DNA of 64,000 nt from Methylorubrum suomiense. GTDB lineage: Bacteria > Pseudomonadota > Alphaproteobacteria > Rhizobiales > Beijerinckiaceae. The notes beneath the pieces are model-generated. The model did no database searches, was not told where the DNA came from, and worked only from the letters and a program-made list of their open reading frames with translations. Location of the stretch: assembly GCF_022179765.1 (NCBI RefSeq), contig NZ_BPRE01000003.1, positions 1 to 64,000 on the forward strand. The letters are read 5' to 3'. Positions 53,474 to 62,971 of the stretch are shown here, piece after piece (the first letter of the stretch is position 1; each line of letters starts with the position of its first letter). A program made the position numbers and the translations under genes.

Positions 53474-53586
53474 CGCTTGTAGAAGGCGCGCCGAGCGAGT
53501 CAAGGCAGGGTCGGCACGTGCCGGCCGCCGAACCCGTGTCTTTCCCGGCGCGTTCCGGGCAGGCACGGGATCCACCTGAGGACACC

Positions 53587-54243
53587 ATGCCCGAAGTCAT
53601 CTTTTCCGGCCCCGCCGGCCGCCTCGAAGGCCGCTACCAAGCGCCCAAGAAGAAGGGCGCCCCGATCGCGATCGTGCTGCATCCCCACCCCCAGTTCGGG
53701 GGCACGATGAACAATCAAATCGTGTACAATCTTTTCTACACCTTCGCCAATCGCGGATTCGCAGCCCTGCGCTTCAATTTCCGGGGGGTCGGGCGCAGCC
53801 AGGGCGCGTTCGATCACGGCTCGGGCGAGCTGTCGGACGCCGCCGCCGCCCTCGACTGGGTGCAGTCGGTCAATCCGGAGGCCAAATCCTGCTGGATCGC
53901 GGGCGTGTCGTTCGGTTCCTGGATCGGCATGCAGTTGCTGATGCGCCGCCCGGAGATCGAGGGCTTCATCTCCATCGCCGCCATGGCCAACCGCTACGAC
54001 TTCACCTTCCTGGCGCCCTGCCCCTCCTCCGGCCTGTTCGTGCACGGCTCGGAGGATCGCGTGGCCCCGGCCCGCGAAGTGATCCCGGTGATCGAGAAGG
54101 TGAAGACGCAGAAGGGCGTCATCATCGAGCACCAGATGGTCGAGGGCGCCAACCACTTCTTCGACGGCAAGGTCGACGAGCTGACCCAGACGGTCGACAC
54201 CTATCTGGACAAGCGCCTCGGGGGGAAGACCGAGGCGGCGTGA
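53587..54243 (+). CDS. Alpha/beta hydrolase (COG2945-like)
   Basis: 218 aa. HPHPQFGGTMNNQIV near the N-terminus, nucleophile elbow GVSFGSW (Ser), acid-strand HGSEDRVAPAREV and catalytic His in EGANHFFDG. These hydrolases often neighbour suf or iscR genes in alphaproteobacteria. GAGGA precedes the ATG at 53587. It faces the suf operon across the ICE boxes, so may share the iron control. Substrate unknown. Confidence 0.88.
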   Translation: MPEVIFSGPAGRLEGRYQAPKKKGAPIAIVLHPHPQFGGTMNNQIVYNLFYTFANRGFAALRFNFRGVGRSQGAFDHGSGELSDAAAALDWVQSVNPEAKSCWIAGVSFGSWIGMQLLMRRPEIEGFISIAAMANRYDFTFLAPCPSSGLFVHGSEDRVAPAREVIPVIEKVKTQKGVIIEHQMVEGANHFFDGKVDELTQTVDTYLDKRLGGKTEAA

Positions 54244-54245
54244 GG

Positions 54246-54330
54246 TTTTTCCAACCCTCTCCTCTCTGCGGGAGAGGGGAGCACCGTCTCCGGAAACGTC
54301 GCTCCCCTCTCCCGATCCGGCATCTGCCGA
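54246..54330. repeat. CTCTCC-rich inverted-repeat element
   Basis: CCCTCTCCTCTCTGCGGGAGAGGGG followed by a second CTCCCCTCTCCCG block; arms can pair within or across. It lies just past the hydrolase stop and may act as its terminator; its mixed layout also fits a short dispersed repeat. Confidence 0.45.
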
Positions 54331-54373
54331 TCCGAAAAATCCTCGCGCGAGCGCCGTGATTTTGCTCCTATGA

Positions 54374-54670
54374 GCTACGGTCGCGAGCGAACGGACCGTC
54401 TGGGACGGTCCGAAGAACGAGCGTAACATCGCGATCCGCGGAATCGACTTCGCCGAGCTCGACGAGGTGTTCAATGGACGCTTCGCCCTCGTCGTCGAGG
54501 ACCGGCGGCGCGACTACGGCGAGCAGCGCTTCGACATGCTGGTCGAGATGTTCGGAATCGTCCTGAACGTCACGTCCACGCCGCGCCCGTCCAAGTACCA
54601 AATCATCTCGGCACGCTTGGCCAACCGGAAGGAAAGGAGGGCCGACCATGCCAGACGGCAAGACGGCTAA
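54374..54670 (+). pseudogene. BrnT-type toxin gene, probable 5' frameshift
   Basis: The frame open from 54374 gives RTVWDGPKNERNIAIRGIDF and then YGEQRFDML, TSTPRPSKYQIISARLANRK: the BrnT (RelE-fold RNase) pattern. But codons upstream of the conserved start contain no ATG/GTG/TTG, and a stop (54371-54373) is directly in front. A one-base change near 54375 would join this frame to the ATG at 54370. The only in-frame start is the GTG at 54467, which loses the first ~30 residues. Overlaps brnA by 23 bases as in intact pairs. Could be a sequencing error; the conserved frame is otherwise clean. Confidence 0.65.
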
Positions 54671-54950
54671 GGCCGCGATCCGTGGCACGGATTGGGCCAC
54701 CCTCCGCGCGATGCCCGAGGACGACATCGAGCGGATCGCCGCCGACGACGTCGACAACCCGGCCACCGACGAGAGCCACTGGTCCGGGGCGACCGTCGGC
54801 CTGCCGATCGGCAAGACCTCGATCCACGCGAATTTCGACCGCGACGTGGTCGAGTTCTTCGAACGCGGCGGTCGCGGCTACCAGACCCGCATGAACGCCG
54901 TCCTGCGGCGCTACATGGAAGAGCAGCGGGACAAGAAGCCCGAGCGCTAG
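54648..54950 (+). CDS. brnA: BrnA-family antitoxin
   Basis: 100 aa. The C-terminus (DRDVVEFFERGGRGYQTRMN, VLRRYMEEQRD) is the BrnA ribbon-helix-helix domain. AAAGGAGGG precedes the ATG at 54648. In intact pairs BrnA binds BrnT and represses the operon. It overlaps the brnT frame. Confidence 0.85.
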   Translation: MPDGKTAKAAIRGTDWATLRAMPEDDIERIAADDVDNPATDESHWSGATVGLPIGKTSIHANFDRDVVEFFERGGRGYQTRMNAVLRRYMEEQRDKKPER

Positions 54951-55033
54951 GGCAGCGCTCGTCAGCCTTCCTTCGGATCGTCGCGGATGTCCGCACGAAA
55001 CGCCCGCGGTGCCGAGGCACCGCGGGCGAAGGT

Positions 55034-58000
55034 TCACGCCGCCTTCGCCGCTCCCTGCGCCGCCCCATGCACCACCGGCACGGCGGGCGCGCCCTCCCAT
55101 TGCGAGTGCGGGGGAATCGACTCGCCCTTCATCACGATGGTGAGGGGCCGCAGCCGCGCGTAATCGCCGACATGGCTGTCGTAGAGGACGGTGGAGAAGG
55201 CGCCGACCGAGACGCCGTTGCCGATGGCGACCCGGCCGACCTTCATGATCCGGTCCTCGTAGAGGTGGGTCTGGAGCGCCGCCGAGCGGTTGATGGCGGC
55301 AAAGTCGCCGATCGACACGCAGTCGAACTCGGTGATGTCGGTCATGAGCAGGCAGGCGCCCCGGCCGACCCTCACGCCGAACAGCCGCAGCACCCAGGGC
55401 AGGAACGGCGTGCCCATCAGGTGTTCCAAGAGCACCTTGCCGGCTAGCCCCCAATAGGCCACCGCGATGGCCTCCGTGCGCATCGCCCACCACGACCACA
55501 TCGGCCGCATGCCGGGCCGGTAGCGCCCCATCAGGAGCCATTTCAGGCCGATCACCGTCGAGGTCTGAATCAGCGCGATGACGACGCTCGCCACCACGAA
55601 CGACACCGCGAGGCCGAGCCAGTCGCCTTCCAGGATCGCGGGATAGAACACCCAGTCGATCGCGCAGATGGCGAGCGACAGGTAGAGCATCGGCGAGAAC
55701 GAGGTGGCGAAGGCCTCGAACAGGCCGCGCCGCAGCTTGGCCCCGACGCTCGGCTCGAAGGTCTGACTGGCGGAGCCGAGATCGACCTTCTGGCGCACCG
55801 GCAGGCGGATCGGCGGCGAGCCGAACCACGTCTCGCCCGGATGCATCATGGCATTGGCCGGCGGCTTCGACTTGATGCCGATCAGCACGTCGTCGGGGAT
55901 CGTGGCGCCGGGGGGAAGAACGCCGTCATTGCCGACGAAGACGCGGGCGCCGGTCTCGACCGGGTGAAGGTGCATCCAGCCGCGGCGGATCTCCTCTTCG
56001 CCCACCACCACCTCGTCGGCGACGAAATTGTTGGCGCCGACCGAGACGAGGTCGTGGCGCGAGCCGAGATTGGTCGAGATCTCGGCGCCCTTGCCCATGC
56101 GTGCGCCCATCAGGCGGTACCACGCCCGCATGTAGACGGTGGCGAAGAGCGAGGAGAGGGTCTCCAGGGTGACTTCCGCGGCGAGCGCCACGAGCCACTT
56201 GCGGAGGTAGAAGCCCGACCAGATCGAGTAGGTGCCGTGGCGCGCCCGCGGCAGCACCGCCCAGCGGATGCCGGAGATCAGCAGCACCGTGCCCGCCGTC
56301 ATCAGCATGGCGGTGGGCCATGTCAGCAGCGGCAGATAGGCGTGGTAATCCACGTCCGTCATCTCGGAGAGCCGGTCCGAGATCTGGTCGAAGATGTAGA
56401 AGGCCGGGAAGATCGGCAGCAGCCCGACCGCGGGGACCGCCGCGAGCAGGAAGGCGTAGACGGCGCCGAAGGCCGCCCGCCGCGCCGGCGAGGCGGTGGC
56501 CGGCTCGGGCAGGGCAGCGAAATCGACGGTGCCGACCCGGCGGCCCGGCGAGCCGTCCCAGGATTCGGCGGTGCCGACCGTGGTGCCCGCCGGCACGGTG
56601 GTGAGGTCGGCGATCTCGGCGTGATCCTCGATCACCGTGTTGTGGCCGATGACGCAGGAGGTGCCGATGGCGACGTCCTCGCCGATGGCCACGGGACCGA
56701 TCACGAGTTCGTTGCCGACGACCTCGGCATTGGCGATCACGAGCCGCCCGCCGAGGGAGGCGCCGCGGCCGATGGTCAGCAGGTCCGGCGCGCCGACATC
56801 GAGGTCGGAGATCAGCACGTCCTCGCCGATCTTGGCGCCGAGGAGCCGCAGATAGGTGGCGATGACGGGCGAGCCCTGAAGCCACTTGATGTGCACGAGC
56901 GGCGTCAGGCGCTGCGCCAGCCACCAGCGGTAATAGTAGACGCCCCAGAGCGGGTAGCGTCCCGCCTTCGTCCGCCCGAGGATCAGCCACTTGGCCAGGA
57001 TCGCGACCGTCGCCGTCACCGCATTGATGCCGATATAGACGAGCAGCAGAACCGCGAGTTCGCCCCAGAAGCCGAGCCCGCCGCCGGTCAGCAGCAGGTA
57101 GGTGACGAAGATGCCGAGCCACTGCGCGGTGGCCAGCGCGATCACGAAGGGCAGGGCCACGGCCTGGGCCAGCCCGCACAGGGCGCGACGCAGGAGCGGG
57201 GGCGGCGCGAAGCCGAGATCCTGGACGGCCGTCTCGGCGCCGACACCGCCGGTGCGCTCGATCAGGTTCGACGCCATCACCCGCAACGTGCGGCCGGCAT
57301 AGACGTCCTGCAGGGTGATGCCGGCGAGGGCGGGCGTCTCGCGCACCGCACCGACGAAGCGGGCGGCGAGCAGCGAGTGGCCGCCGAGTTCGGAGAAGAA
57401 GTCGGCGTTCAGCCCGATCGGCTGCTCGCCGAAGATCCGCTTGGCGGCGGCCAGCAGCGCGGCCTCGGTCTTGTTGTCGGGCTCCTCCTGCTCGCCCTCG
57501 CTCGTCGCGACGGTCAGCGGCGCGATCTTGAGCGCCTTGCGGTCGACCTTGCCGGAGGTGAGACGCGGCAGGGTCTCTACCGCCTCGAAATGGCCCGGCA
57601 CCATGTAGGGCGGCATCTGCGCCGCCAGATCCTTTCGGAGTTTGCCCCGATCGAGATCGACGCCGCGTTCGGGGACCAGGAAGGCGACCAGGCGGTCGAC
57701 CTCGTCGTCGCGGCGCAGCACCACCGCGGCTTGGTTGACGCCCTCCTCCGCCCGGATCCGCGCCTCGATCTCGCCGAGCTCCACGCGGAAGCCGCGGATC
57801 TTGACCTGATCGTCGATACGCCCGTGGAAGACGATGTCGCCGTCCGTCGTCATCGAGACGGCGTCGCCCGAGCGGTAGAGCACCGGATCGGTGCCGTCGG
57901 AGGCGTAGGGGTTGGCGACGAATTTTTCCGCCGTCAGCTCCGGGCGCTTGAGATAGCCCTTGGCGACGCCGGGGCCGCCGATCAGCAACTCCCCCTGCTC

Positions 58001-59125
58001 GCCGGGTTTCAGGAGGTTCAGCACCTCGTCGGCGACGTAGACGGAATAGTTCGGGATCGGGCCGCCGATGGTGACGGGCACGCCCGGCCGCATCTCGGCG
58101 GCGGTGGCCACCACGGTCGCCTCGGTCGGGCCGTAGGTGTTGAACAGGCGCCGCTCGGGCGTCGCCCAACGCGCCACCAGCGGCTCGGGCAGGGCCTCGC
58201 CGCCCAGCAGCACGAGGCGGACGGTGGGCAGGTCGCCGGGGATCATGGCGAGCAGGGTCGGCACCGTGTCGAGCACGGTGACGCCGGCGCGCGCGATCAG
58301 GCCGGGCAGCGCCTCGACATCGCCCATCATGGCCGGGCTCGCCACGTAGAGGCAGGCGCCCACCAGGTAGGGCACCCAGATCTCCTCCATCGAGAGATCG
58401 AAGGCGACGGACGCCCCCTGGAACACCACGTCCTCGGGCGCCATGCCGTAGACGGCGTTTCCCGAGCGCAGGAAGTGGCAGATATTGGCGTGGCTGATGA
58501 CGATGCCCTTCGGCACGCCGGTCGAGCCCGAAGTGTAGATCAGGTAGGCCGGGTGCTCGGGCGTCAGGCCCGCCGCGTCGAGGTCCGGAGCGGCTGCGCC
58601 TTCCGCCGCCGCGCCCAACAATTCGGCGGTGGTGAGCGGTGCCACCCCCTCCGGCGCCTGCGGGCGCAGGGCGTCGGAGACCAGCAGGGCCTTGGCCTCC
58701 GCATCGGAGAGGCAGACCGCGACCCGGTCGGCGGGGGCCTCGGCGTCGAAGGGAAGCCAGGCCGCGCCCGATTTGGCGATGGCGATCTGGGCGATCAGCA
58801 GATCGGTGCCGCGGGCCATCCAGAGGCCGACCACGTCGCCCGGCCCGATCCCGCGCGCGGCCAGGGCCGCGGCGAGCCGGTCGGAGCGGGCATCGACCGC
58901 GCCGTAGGTCAGGACGGGCGGGCGCCCGTCGGGCCCGGAGGCGGCCGCGTCGATCAGGCAGGGGGCCTGCGCGCGGGCCCGGGCGCTGTCGCGGAAGAGC
59001 GACGCCAGGGTTTCGCGGCGGATCAGGTCGGGGCGCGCCGGCCCGCGCAGGATCGCCCGGCCCGTGGGCGGCCCTGCGCCCGCGCTCTCCGGCCGGGTCC
59101 GGCTCTTCTCGGTGAGACCGTCCAT
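55034..59125 (-). CDS. Pls/PosA-type single-module NRPS with membrane C-terminus
   Basis: 1363 aa. Adenylation domain ~55-560 (YLIYTSGSTGVPKG, GPTEATVV, RSGD, DDQVKIRGFRVELGEIE), then a carrier domain with the pantetheine Ser S584 (LGGHSLLAARF). After it come about six membrane helices alternating with left-handed-beta-helix-like segments (VGNELVIGPVAIGEDVAIG; IGNGVSVGAFSTV). There is no condensation or thioesterase domain. This is the architecture of Pls (epsilon-poly-L-lysine synthetase) and PosA, which make cationic amino-acid homopolymers. GGAGC precedes the ATG at 59123-59125. The amino acid used cannot be read here. Confidence 0.9.
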   Translation of the reverse strand: MDGLTEKSRTRPESAGAGPPTGRAILRGPARPDLIRRETLASLFRDSARARAQAPCLIDAAASGPDGRPPVLTYGAVDARSDRLAAALAARGIGPGDVVGLWMARGTDLLIAQIAIAKSGAAWLPFDAEAPADRVAVCLSDAEAKALLVSDALRPQAPEGVAPLTTAELLGAAAEGAAAPDLDAAGLTPEHPAYLIYTSGSTGVPKGIVISHANICHFLRSGNAVYGMAPEDVVFQGASVAFDLSMEEIWVPYLVGACLYVASPAMMGDVEALPGLIARAGVTVLDTVPTLLAMIPGDLPTVRLVLLGGEALPEPLVARWATPERRLFNTYGPTEATVVATAAEMRPGVPVTIGGPIPNYSVYVADEVLNLLKPGEQGELLIGGPGVAKGYLKRPELTAEKFVANPYASDGTDPVLYRSGDAVSMTTDGDIVFHGRIDDQVKIRGFRVELGEIEARIRAEEGVNQAAVVLRRDDEVDRLVAFLVPERGVDLDRGKLRKDLAAQMPPYMVPGHFEAVETLPRLTSGKVDRKALKIAPLTVATSEGEQEEPDNKTEAALLAAAKRIFGEQPIGLNADFFSELGGHSLLAARFVGAVRETPALAGITLQDVYAGRTLRVMASNLIERTGGVGAETAVQDLGFAPPPLLRRALCGLAQAVALPFVIALATAQWLGIFVTYLLLTGGGLGFWGELAVLLLVYIGINAVTATVAILAKWLILGRTKAGRYPLWGVYYYRWWLAQRLTPLVHIKWLQGSPVIATYLRLLGAKIGEDVLISDLDVGAPDLLTIGRGASLGGRLVIANAEVVGNELVIGPVAIGEDVAIGTSCVIGHNTVIEDHAEIADLTTVPAGTTVGTAESWDGSPGRRVGTVDFAALPEPATASPARRAAFGAVYAFLLAAVPAVGLLPIFPAFYIFDQISDRLSEMTDVDYHAYLPLLTWPTAMLMTAGTVLLISGIRWAVLPRARHGTYSIWSGFYLRKWLVALAAEVTLETLSSLFATVYMRAWYRLMGARMGKGAEISTNLGSRHDLVSVGANNFVADEVVVGEEEIRRGWMHLHPVETGARVFVGNDGVLPPGATIPDDVLIGIKSKPPANAMMHPGETWFGSPPIRLPVRQKVDLGSASQTFEPSVGAKLRRGLFEAFATSFSPMLYLSLAICAIDWVFYPAILEGDWLGLAVSFVVASVVIALIQTSTVIGLKWLLMGRYRPGMRPMWSWWAMRTEAIAVAYWGLAGKVLLEHLMGTPFLPWVLRLFGVRVGRGACLLMTDITEFDCVSIGDFAAINRSAALQTHLYEDRIMKVGRVAIGNGVSVGAFSTVLYDSHVGDYARLRPLTIVMKGESIPPHSQWEGAPAVPVVHGAAQGAAKAA

Positions 59126-59425
59126 CCGCTGCTCCGTGCCGGCTCCGCCGGCCGATGGGTCGATGATCCGTCCGCGCCCCCGCGGCTTTCGCCTGATAAC
59201 GCACCGCACGGGGCGCTTTTGCGACGGGATCGCGCCGCCTTCCGGCCCTCGGAGGCGTCCCATACACCTGCTGACCGGCGAAGGAACCCGGTCGACCGCC
59301 CGTGACCCCGGCACGGATGGGCGCCGAACCGAAGAGGAGGGCGGGGACATCCGAGACGCGTCTTGCGAGACGGATCTTGCGAGAAGGGTTTGGACGCATG
59401 GCCGCAGCGCCGCCGCGCGGCGCGT
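59126..59425. other. Promoter region of the NRPS gene
   Basis: 300 bases between two minus-strand genes. It should hold the NRPS promoter. I see no palindrome, terminator or credible ORF. Confidence 0.4.
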
Positions 59426-60022
59426 TCAGGTCCAGCGCCACCCCTCGGCGTCGAGGACGAGGACGCTGCCCTGGCGGATGCCCATCCGCACCGCGGCACG
59501 GATGTCGAGATGGCCGAGGATGACGAGGAGCGCGCGGGCGACGCCGCCATGGGAGACCATCACGGTGGGGCGGCGCAGTTCGGCCACGACCTCCTCCACC
59601 CGGGCCTCGACCATGGCGTAGCTCTCGGCATTGTCGCCGCGCGGACGGTAGCCCCAGCGGTCGCGGTCGCGGGCGAGGGCCCCTGCGGGGTCGCGCCGCC
59701 GGATCTCGGCCCAGGTATGGCCCTCCCAGCTGCCGAAGCCGATCTCCCGCAGGCGCGGGTCGGTGCGGTAGCCCGTCGGCGGCAGGCCGATGCGGGCGCG
59801 CGCGGTCTCCATGGTCCGGCGGGTGCGCAGCAGCGGGCTCGCCACGTAGTCGGCGGTGGGCAACACCGCCCCGGCCACGCGCCGCAGCCGCTCCGCCGCC
59901 TCCCCGGCCTGCGCGAGGCCGTGGGCGTTGAGATCGATGTCGCGATGCCCCTGGAGCCGTCCTTCCGCATTCCAATCGGTCTGGCCGTGGCGCAGGAAGT
60001 AAATCGTCGGCGTCTCGCTCAC
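59426..60022 (-). CDS. Histidine phosphatase family protein
   Basis: 198 aa, phosphoglycerate-mutase-like. Catalytic His in YFLRHGQTDWN, followed by LQGHRDIDLN, EIGFGSWEGHTW and the second His in VSHGGVARA. A broad phosphatase; target unknown. It is upstream of the NRPS and divergent from PPK2. Confidence 0.9.
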   Translation of the reverse strand: MSETPTIYFLRHGQTDWNAEGRLQGHRDIDLNAHGLAQAGEAAERLRRVAGAVLPTADYVASPLLRTRRTMETARARIGLPPTGYRTDPRLREIGFGSWEGHTWAEIRRRDPAGALARDRDRWGYRPRGDNAESYAMVEARVEEVVAELRRPTVMVSHGGVARALLVILGHLDIRAAVRMGIRQGSVLVLDAEGWRWT

Positions 60023-60159
60023 GCCGCCCGGCTCCCGGCAGGCGGTCCCGCCAGACCGGGGCGGGAACGGCGGGGGCGACGCGTCTGTTTGGGGCTCAAA
60101 GCTTCCCCTCCCCGCGGGCCTCAGCCCCGCGATCGGCTCACGAGCGAGTGATCTTCGGC

Positions 60160-61242
60160 ATGAGCAAGACGAACGGCAAGGACGCGGACGGCCCGGAGAC
60201 GGGGAAAAACCGGGAAACAGCGTCGCAGGGTGACGCGGAGCACACGGGCAAGACGAAGGGCAAGAAGGCCGAGAACAGGGCGGAGAAGGCCGACGCGGAG
60301 ACTCGGAAGGACGCGCGAAAGGCGCGCGCCGACCATCACCCGCCCTCCTCCGCCGCCTGGGCGCGGGCCGTGGATGCCGGGATGGGCGGCACCGCGCCGA
60401 GCCTGTCGCCGCATCTGCATCCGCGCCTGCCGCGGCCCGCCCCCGGCATCGTCACGGTGGAGCCCGGCACGCGCTTCTCCCTCGCCTCGGTCGATCCCGA
60501 CGCCACCGGCGGCCTCGACAAGGCCGAGGCCAAGGTGGCGCTCGCCGGGGAGCACGCGCGGATCAAGGCGTGGCAGGAGAAGCTCTATGCCGAGCATCGC
60601 CGCTCGCTCCTCGTGGTGTTCCAGGCGATCGACACCGGCGGCAAGGACGGCACCATCCGCTCGGTGCTGGAGGGCGTGAACCCGCAAGGGTGCCGGGTCT
60701 GGTCGTTCAAGGTGCCGAGCGCGGAGGAACTCGATCAGGATTTCCTCTGGCGCTACCACGCCAAGGCGCCGGGCCGCGGCCTCATCGGCGTGTTCAACCG
60801 CAGCCATTATGAGGACGTTCTGGTGGTGCGGGTGAAGGGGCTCGTCCCCGAGGAGACGTGGCGCGAGCGCTACGGCCTGATCAACGATTTCGAGCGGCTG
60901 CTGACGCTCTCCGGCACGACGATCCTGAAGTTCTTCCTGCACATCTCCAAGGACGAGCAGAAGGAGCGCCTGGAGGCGCGCCTCGAAGACCCGGAGAAGC
61001 ACTGGAAGTTCGACCCCGCCGACCTCGTCGAGCGGAAGAGCTGGGACGCCTACCGCACCGCCTTCGACGACGCGCTCTCGCGCTGCTCGACCCCCTACGC
61101 CCCCTGGCACGTGGTTCCGGCCAACCGCAAATGGGCCCGCAATCTCATGGTGGCCCGCACCATCGCCGACACCCTGGAGGCGATGGACCCGCGCTTTCCC
61201 CCGCCGCGGGAGGGACTCGAGGGCCTCAAGGTGCCGGATTGA
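60160..61242 (+). CDS. ppk2: Polyphosphate kinase 2 family protein
   Basis: About 360 aa (start could be the GTG at 60148). The first ~55 residues are charged and low-complexity. The PPK2 core has Walker A FQAIDTGGKDGTIRSVLEGV, the lid NRSHYEDVLVVRVKG, and GTTILKFFLHISKDEQKERL. It transfers phosphate between polyphosphate and nucleoside mono- or diphosphates; the subclass is not assigned. Next to the histidine phosphatase and the NRPS. Confidence 0.93.
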   Translation: MSKTNGKDADGPETGKNRETASQGDAEHTGKTKGKKAENRAEKADAETRKDARKARADHHPPSSAAWARAVDAGMGGTAPSLSPHLHPRLPRPAPGIVTVEPGTRFSLASVDPDATGGLDKAEAKVALAGEHARIKAWQEKLYAEHRRSLLVVFQAIDTGGKDGTIRSVLEGVNPQGCRVWSFKVPSAEELDQDFLWRYHAKAPGRGLIGVFNRSHYEDVLVVRVKGLVPEETWRERYGLINDFERLLTLSGTTILKFFLHISKDEQKERLEARLEDPEKHWKFDPADLVERKSWDAYRTAFDDALSRCSTPYAPWHVVPANRKWARNLMVARTIADTLEAMDPRFPPPREGLEGLKVPD

Positions 61243-61399
61243 GGCGCAGCGGTCACGGTCCGGGTCGTCCCGCGATCGTCGACGCAGCGGGCGGAGGAGG
61301 ATCTGAACGCTCCCCCGCGCCGGTCAGCGGGCCATGCCCTGTGCCCGTAACGCGCTCCTCCCCTTGACGCGCGGCCGCAAAAAACCTCGTTCTGCGGCC

Positions 61400-62683
61400 A
61401 TGTCCCGCTCGCCCTCCGCTCCCGGTCCGCTGGCCGGCCGTCGCATCCTGCTGATCGTCGGCGGCGGGATCGCCGCCTACAAGGCCCTCGACCTGATCCG
61501 GCGCCTGCGCGATCGGGGCGCCGCAGTGCGCCCGCTGCTCACCGAATCGGCGCAGGAATTCATCACGCCGCTGGCGGCGGCGTCGCTCGCGGGCGAGCGG
61601 GCGCATACCGACCTGTTCGACCGGGAGAGCGAGGCCGAGATCGGCCATATCCGCCTCGCCCGCGACGCCGACGCCGTCGTGGTGGCGCCGGCCACCGCCA
61701 ACATGATGGCCCGGATGGCGACCGGCCACGCGCCGGATCTCGCCGCGACGGTACTGCTCGCCACCACCCTGCCGATCCTGATCGCGCCGGCCATGAACGT
61801 GCGGATGTGGCTGCACCCGGCGACGCAGCGCAATCTCGCAACCCTGAAGGGCGACGGCGTCGCGGTGGTCGGCCCGAACGAGGGCGCCATGGCCGAGGCG
61901 GAGTTCGGCCCCGGACGCTTGGCCGAGCCGCACGAGATCGCCGACGCGCTGGAGGCGATGCTGGTGCAACGCTCGGAGCCTCGCGACTTCGGGTTCCTGG
62001 CTGGCCGCGAAGTTCCGAAAAAACTGGCCGGGCGGCACGTGCTGGTCACCTCCGGGCCGACCCACGAGGCGATCGATCCGGTGCGCTACCTCGCCAACCG
62101 CTCCTCGGGCCGCCAGGGCCACGCGGTCGCCGCGGCCGCCGCGGCGGCGGGCGCGCGCGTCACGCTGGTCTCAGGGCCGGTGACCATCCCCGATCCGGCG
62201 GGCGTCGCGGTGGTGCGCGTCGAGAGCGCCCGCGCGATGCTGGCCGCCGTCGAGGCGGCGCTCCCGGCCGATCTCGCGGTCTTCGCCGCGGCGGTCGGCG
62301 ACTGGCGTCCGGCGGAGACGCGGGATGCCAAGATCAAGAAGGACGGCCACGCGCCGGCCCCCCTCGCCCTCGTCGAGAATCCCGACATCCTCGCCACGAT
62401 CTCGGCCCGCGCCGAGGGGCGCCCGCCCCTGGTGGTCGGCTTCGCCGCGGAGACCGATGCCGTCCTCGATAACGCACGCAAGAAGATCGCGCGGAAGGGC
62501 TGCGACCTGATCGTCGCCAACGACGTCTCGGCGGAGGGCGGCGTGATGGGCGGATCCGAGAACACCGTGCATCTCGTCGCCCGCGACGGCAGCGTCGAGA
62601 CGTGGCCGAAGCTCGACAAGGAGGAGGTCGGCCGGCGCTTGGTGGCGCGCTTCGCCGCGTTGCTGGAGGCCCGAAGGGGCTAG
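61400..62683 (+). CDS. coaBC: Bifunctional CoaBC (PPC synthetase / PPC decarboxylase)
   Basis: 427 aa. N-terminal flavoprotein decarboxylase (GGGIAAYKALDLIRRLRD, IGHIRLARDADAVVVAPAT, APAMNVRMWLHPAT); C-terminal synthetase (TSGPTHEAIDPVRYLANRSS, AAVGDWRP, KIKKDG, FAAETDAVLDNARKK). Two steps of coenzyme A synthesis. In the substrate flap the usual Cys of ACGE is absent (EGAMAEAEFGPGRLAEP), see findings. Start MSRSPSAPGPL at 61400. Confidence 0.95.
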   Translation: MSRSPSAPGPLAGRRILLIVGGGIAAYKALDLIRRLRDRGAAVRPLLTESAQEFITPLAAASLAGERAHTDLFDRESEAEIGHIRLARDADAVVVAPATANMMARMATGHAPDLAATVLLATTLPILIAPAMNVRMWLHPATQRNLATLKGDGVAVVGPNEGAMAEAEFGPGRLAEPHEIADALEAMLVQRSEPRDFGFLAGREVPKKLAGRHVLVTSGPTHEAIDPVRYLANRSSGRQGHAVAAAAAAAGARVTLVSGPVTIPDPAGVAVVRVESARAMLAAVEAALPADLAVFAAAVGDWRPAETRDAKIKKDGHAPAPLALVENPDILATISARAEGRPPLVVGFAAETDAVLDNARKKIARKGCDLIVANDVSAEGGVMGGSENTVHLVARDGSVETWPKLDKEEVGRRLVARFAALLEARRG

Positions 62684-62730
62684 GAAATCGTCCTGGATTT
62701 CGGATCCGGATCGGCGCCGAAGCTCGTGTC

Positions 62731-62776
62731 CTGCATCGGCTTTCCCCCAAGCCGGCATCCCTCTTTCGGGCCGATC
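62731..62776. repeat. GCATCGGCCCGAAAG-type palindromic repeat, copy B4
   Basis: GCATCGGCTTTCCCCCAAGC then CTTTCGGGCCGATC: same inverse arms as B2. It lies between coaBC and the GGDEF gene. Confidence 0.65.
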
Positions 62777-62971
62777 GCTCGAGATCCGCGCTCGAGGCGG
62801 AGCATGGCCGGCCTCGAAGCGGCCGCGTGCCGCCGGCGCATCGCTGGTGAACCCGACCGGCCCGGTGATCCTGCGGGAATCCGCGAACCCGACCCCGGAC
62901 GCCTGTGACAGGTCATCAATTGTTAAAGTCCGCCGGATCACATCTGCGCGATTTTTCGAGATCGCGGCTGC

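Noticed and set aside
54467..54670. Short brnT starting at the GTG 54467
   Set aside because: It lacks the first strand and conserved WDGPK...IDF region of the family, so I treat the longer frame as a damaged gene instead.
55841..59975. Two very long ORFs (more than 1100 codons) on frames overlapping the NRPS gene, one on the plus strand
   Set aside because: They are open only because of extreme GC at third positions; their products are low-complexity Gly/Ala/Arg/Asp-rich and match no family, while the NRPS frame has clear motifs from end to end.
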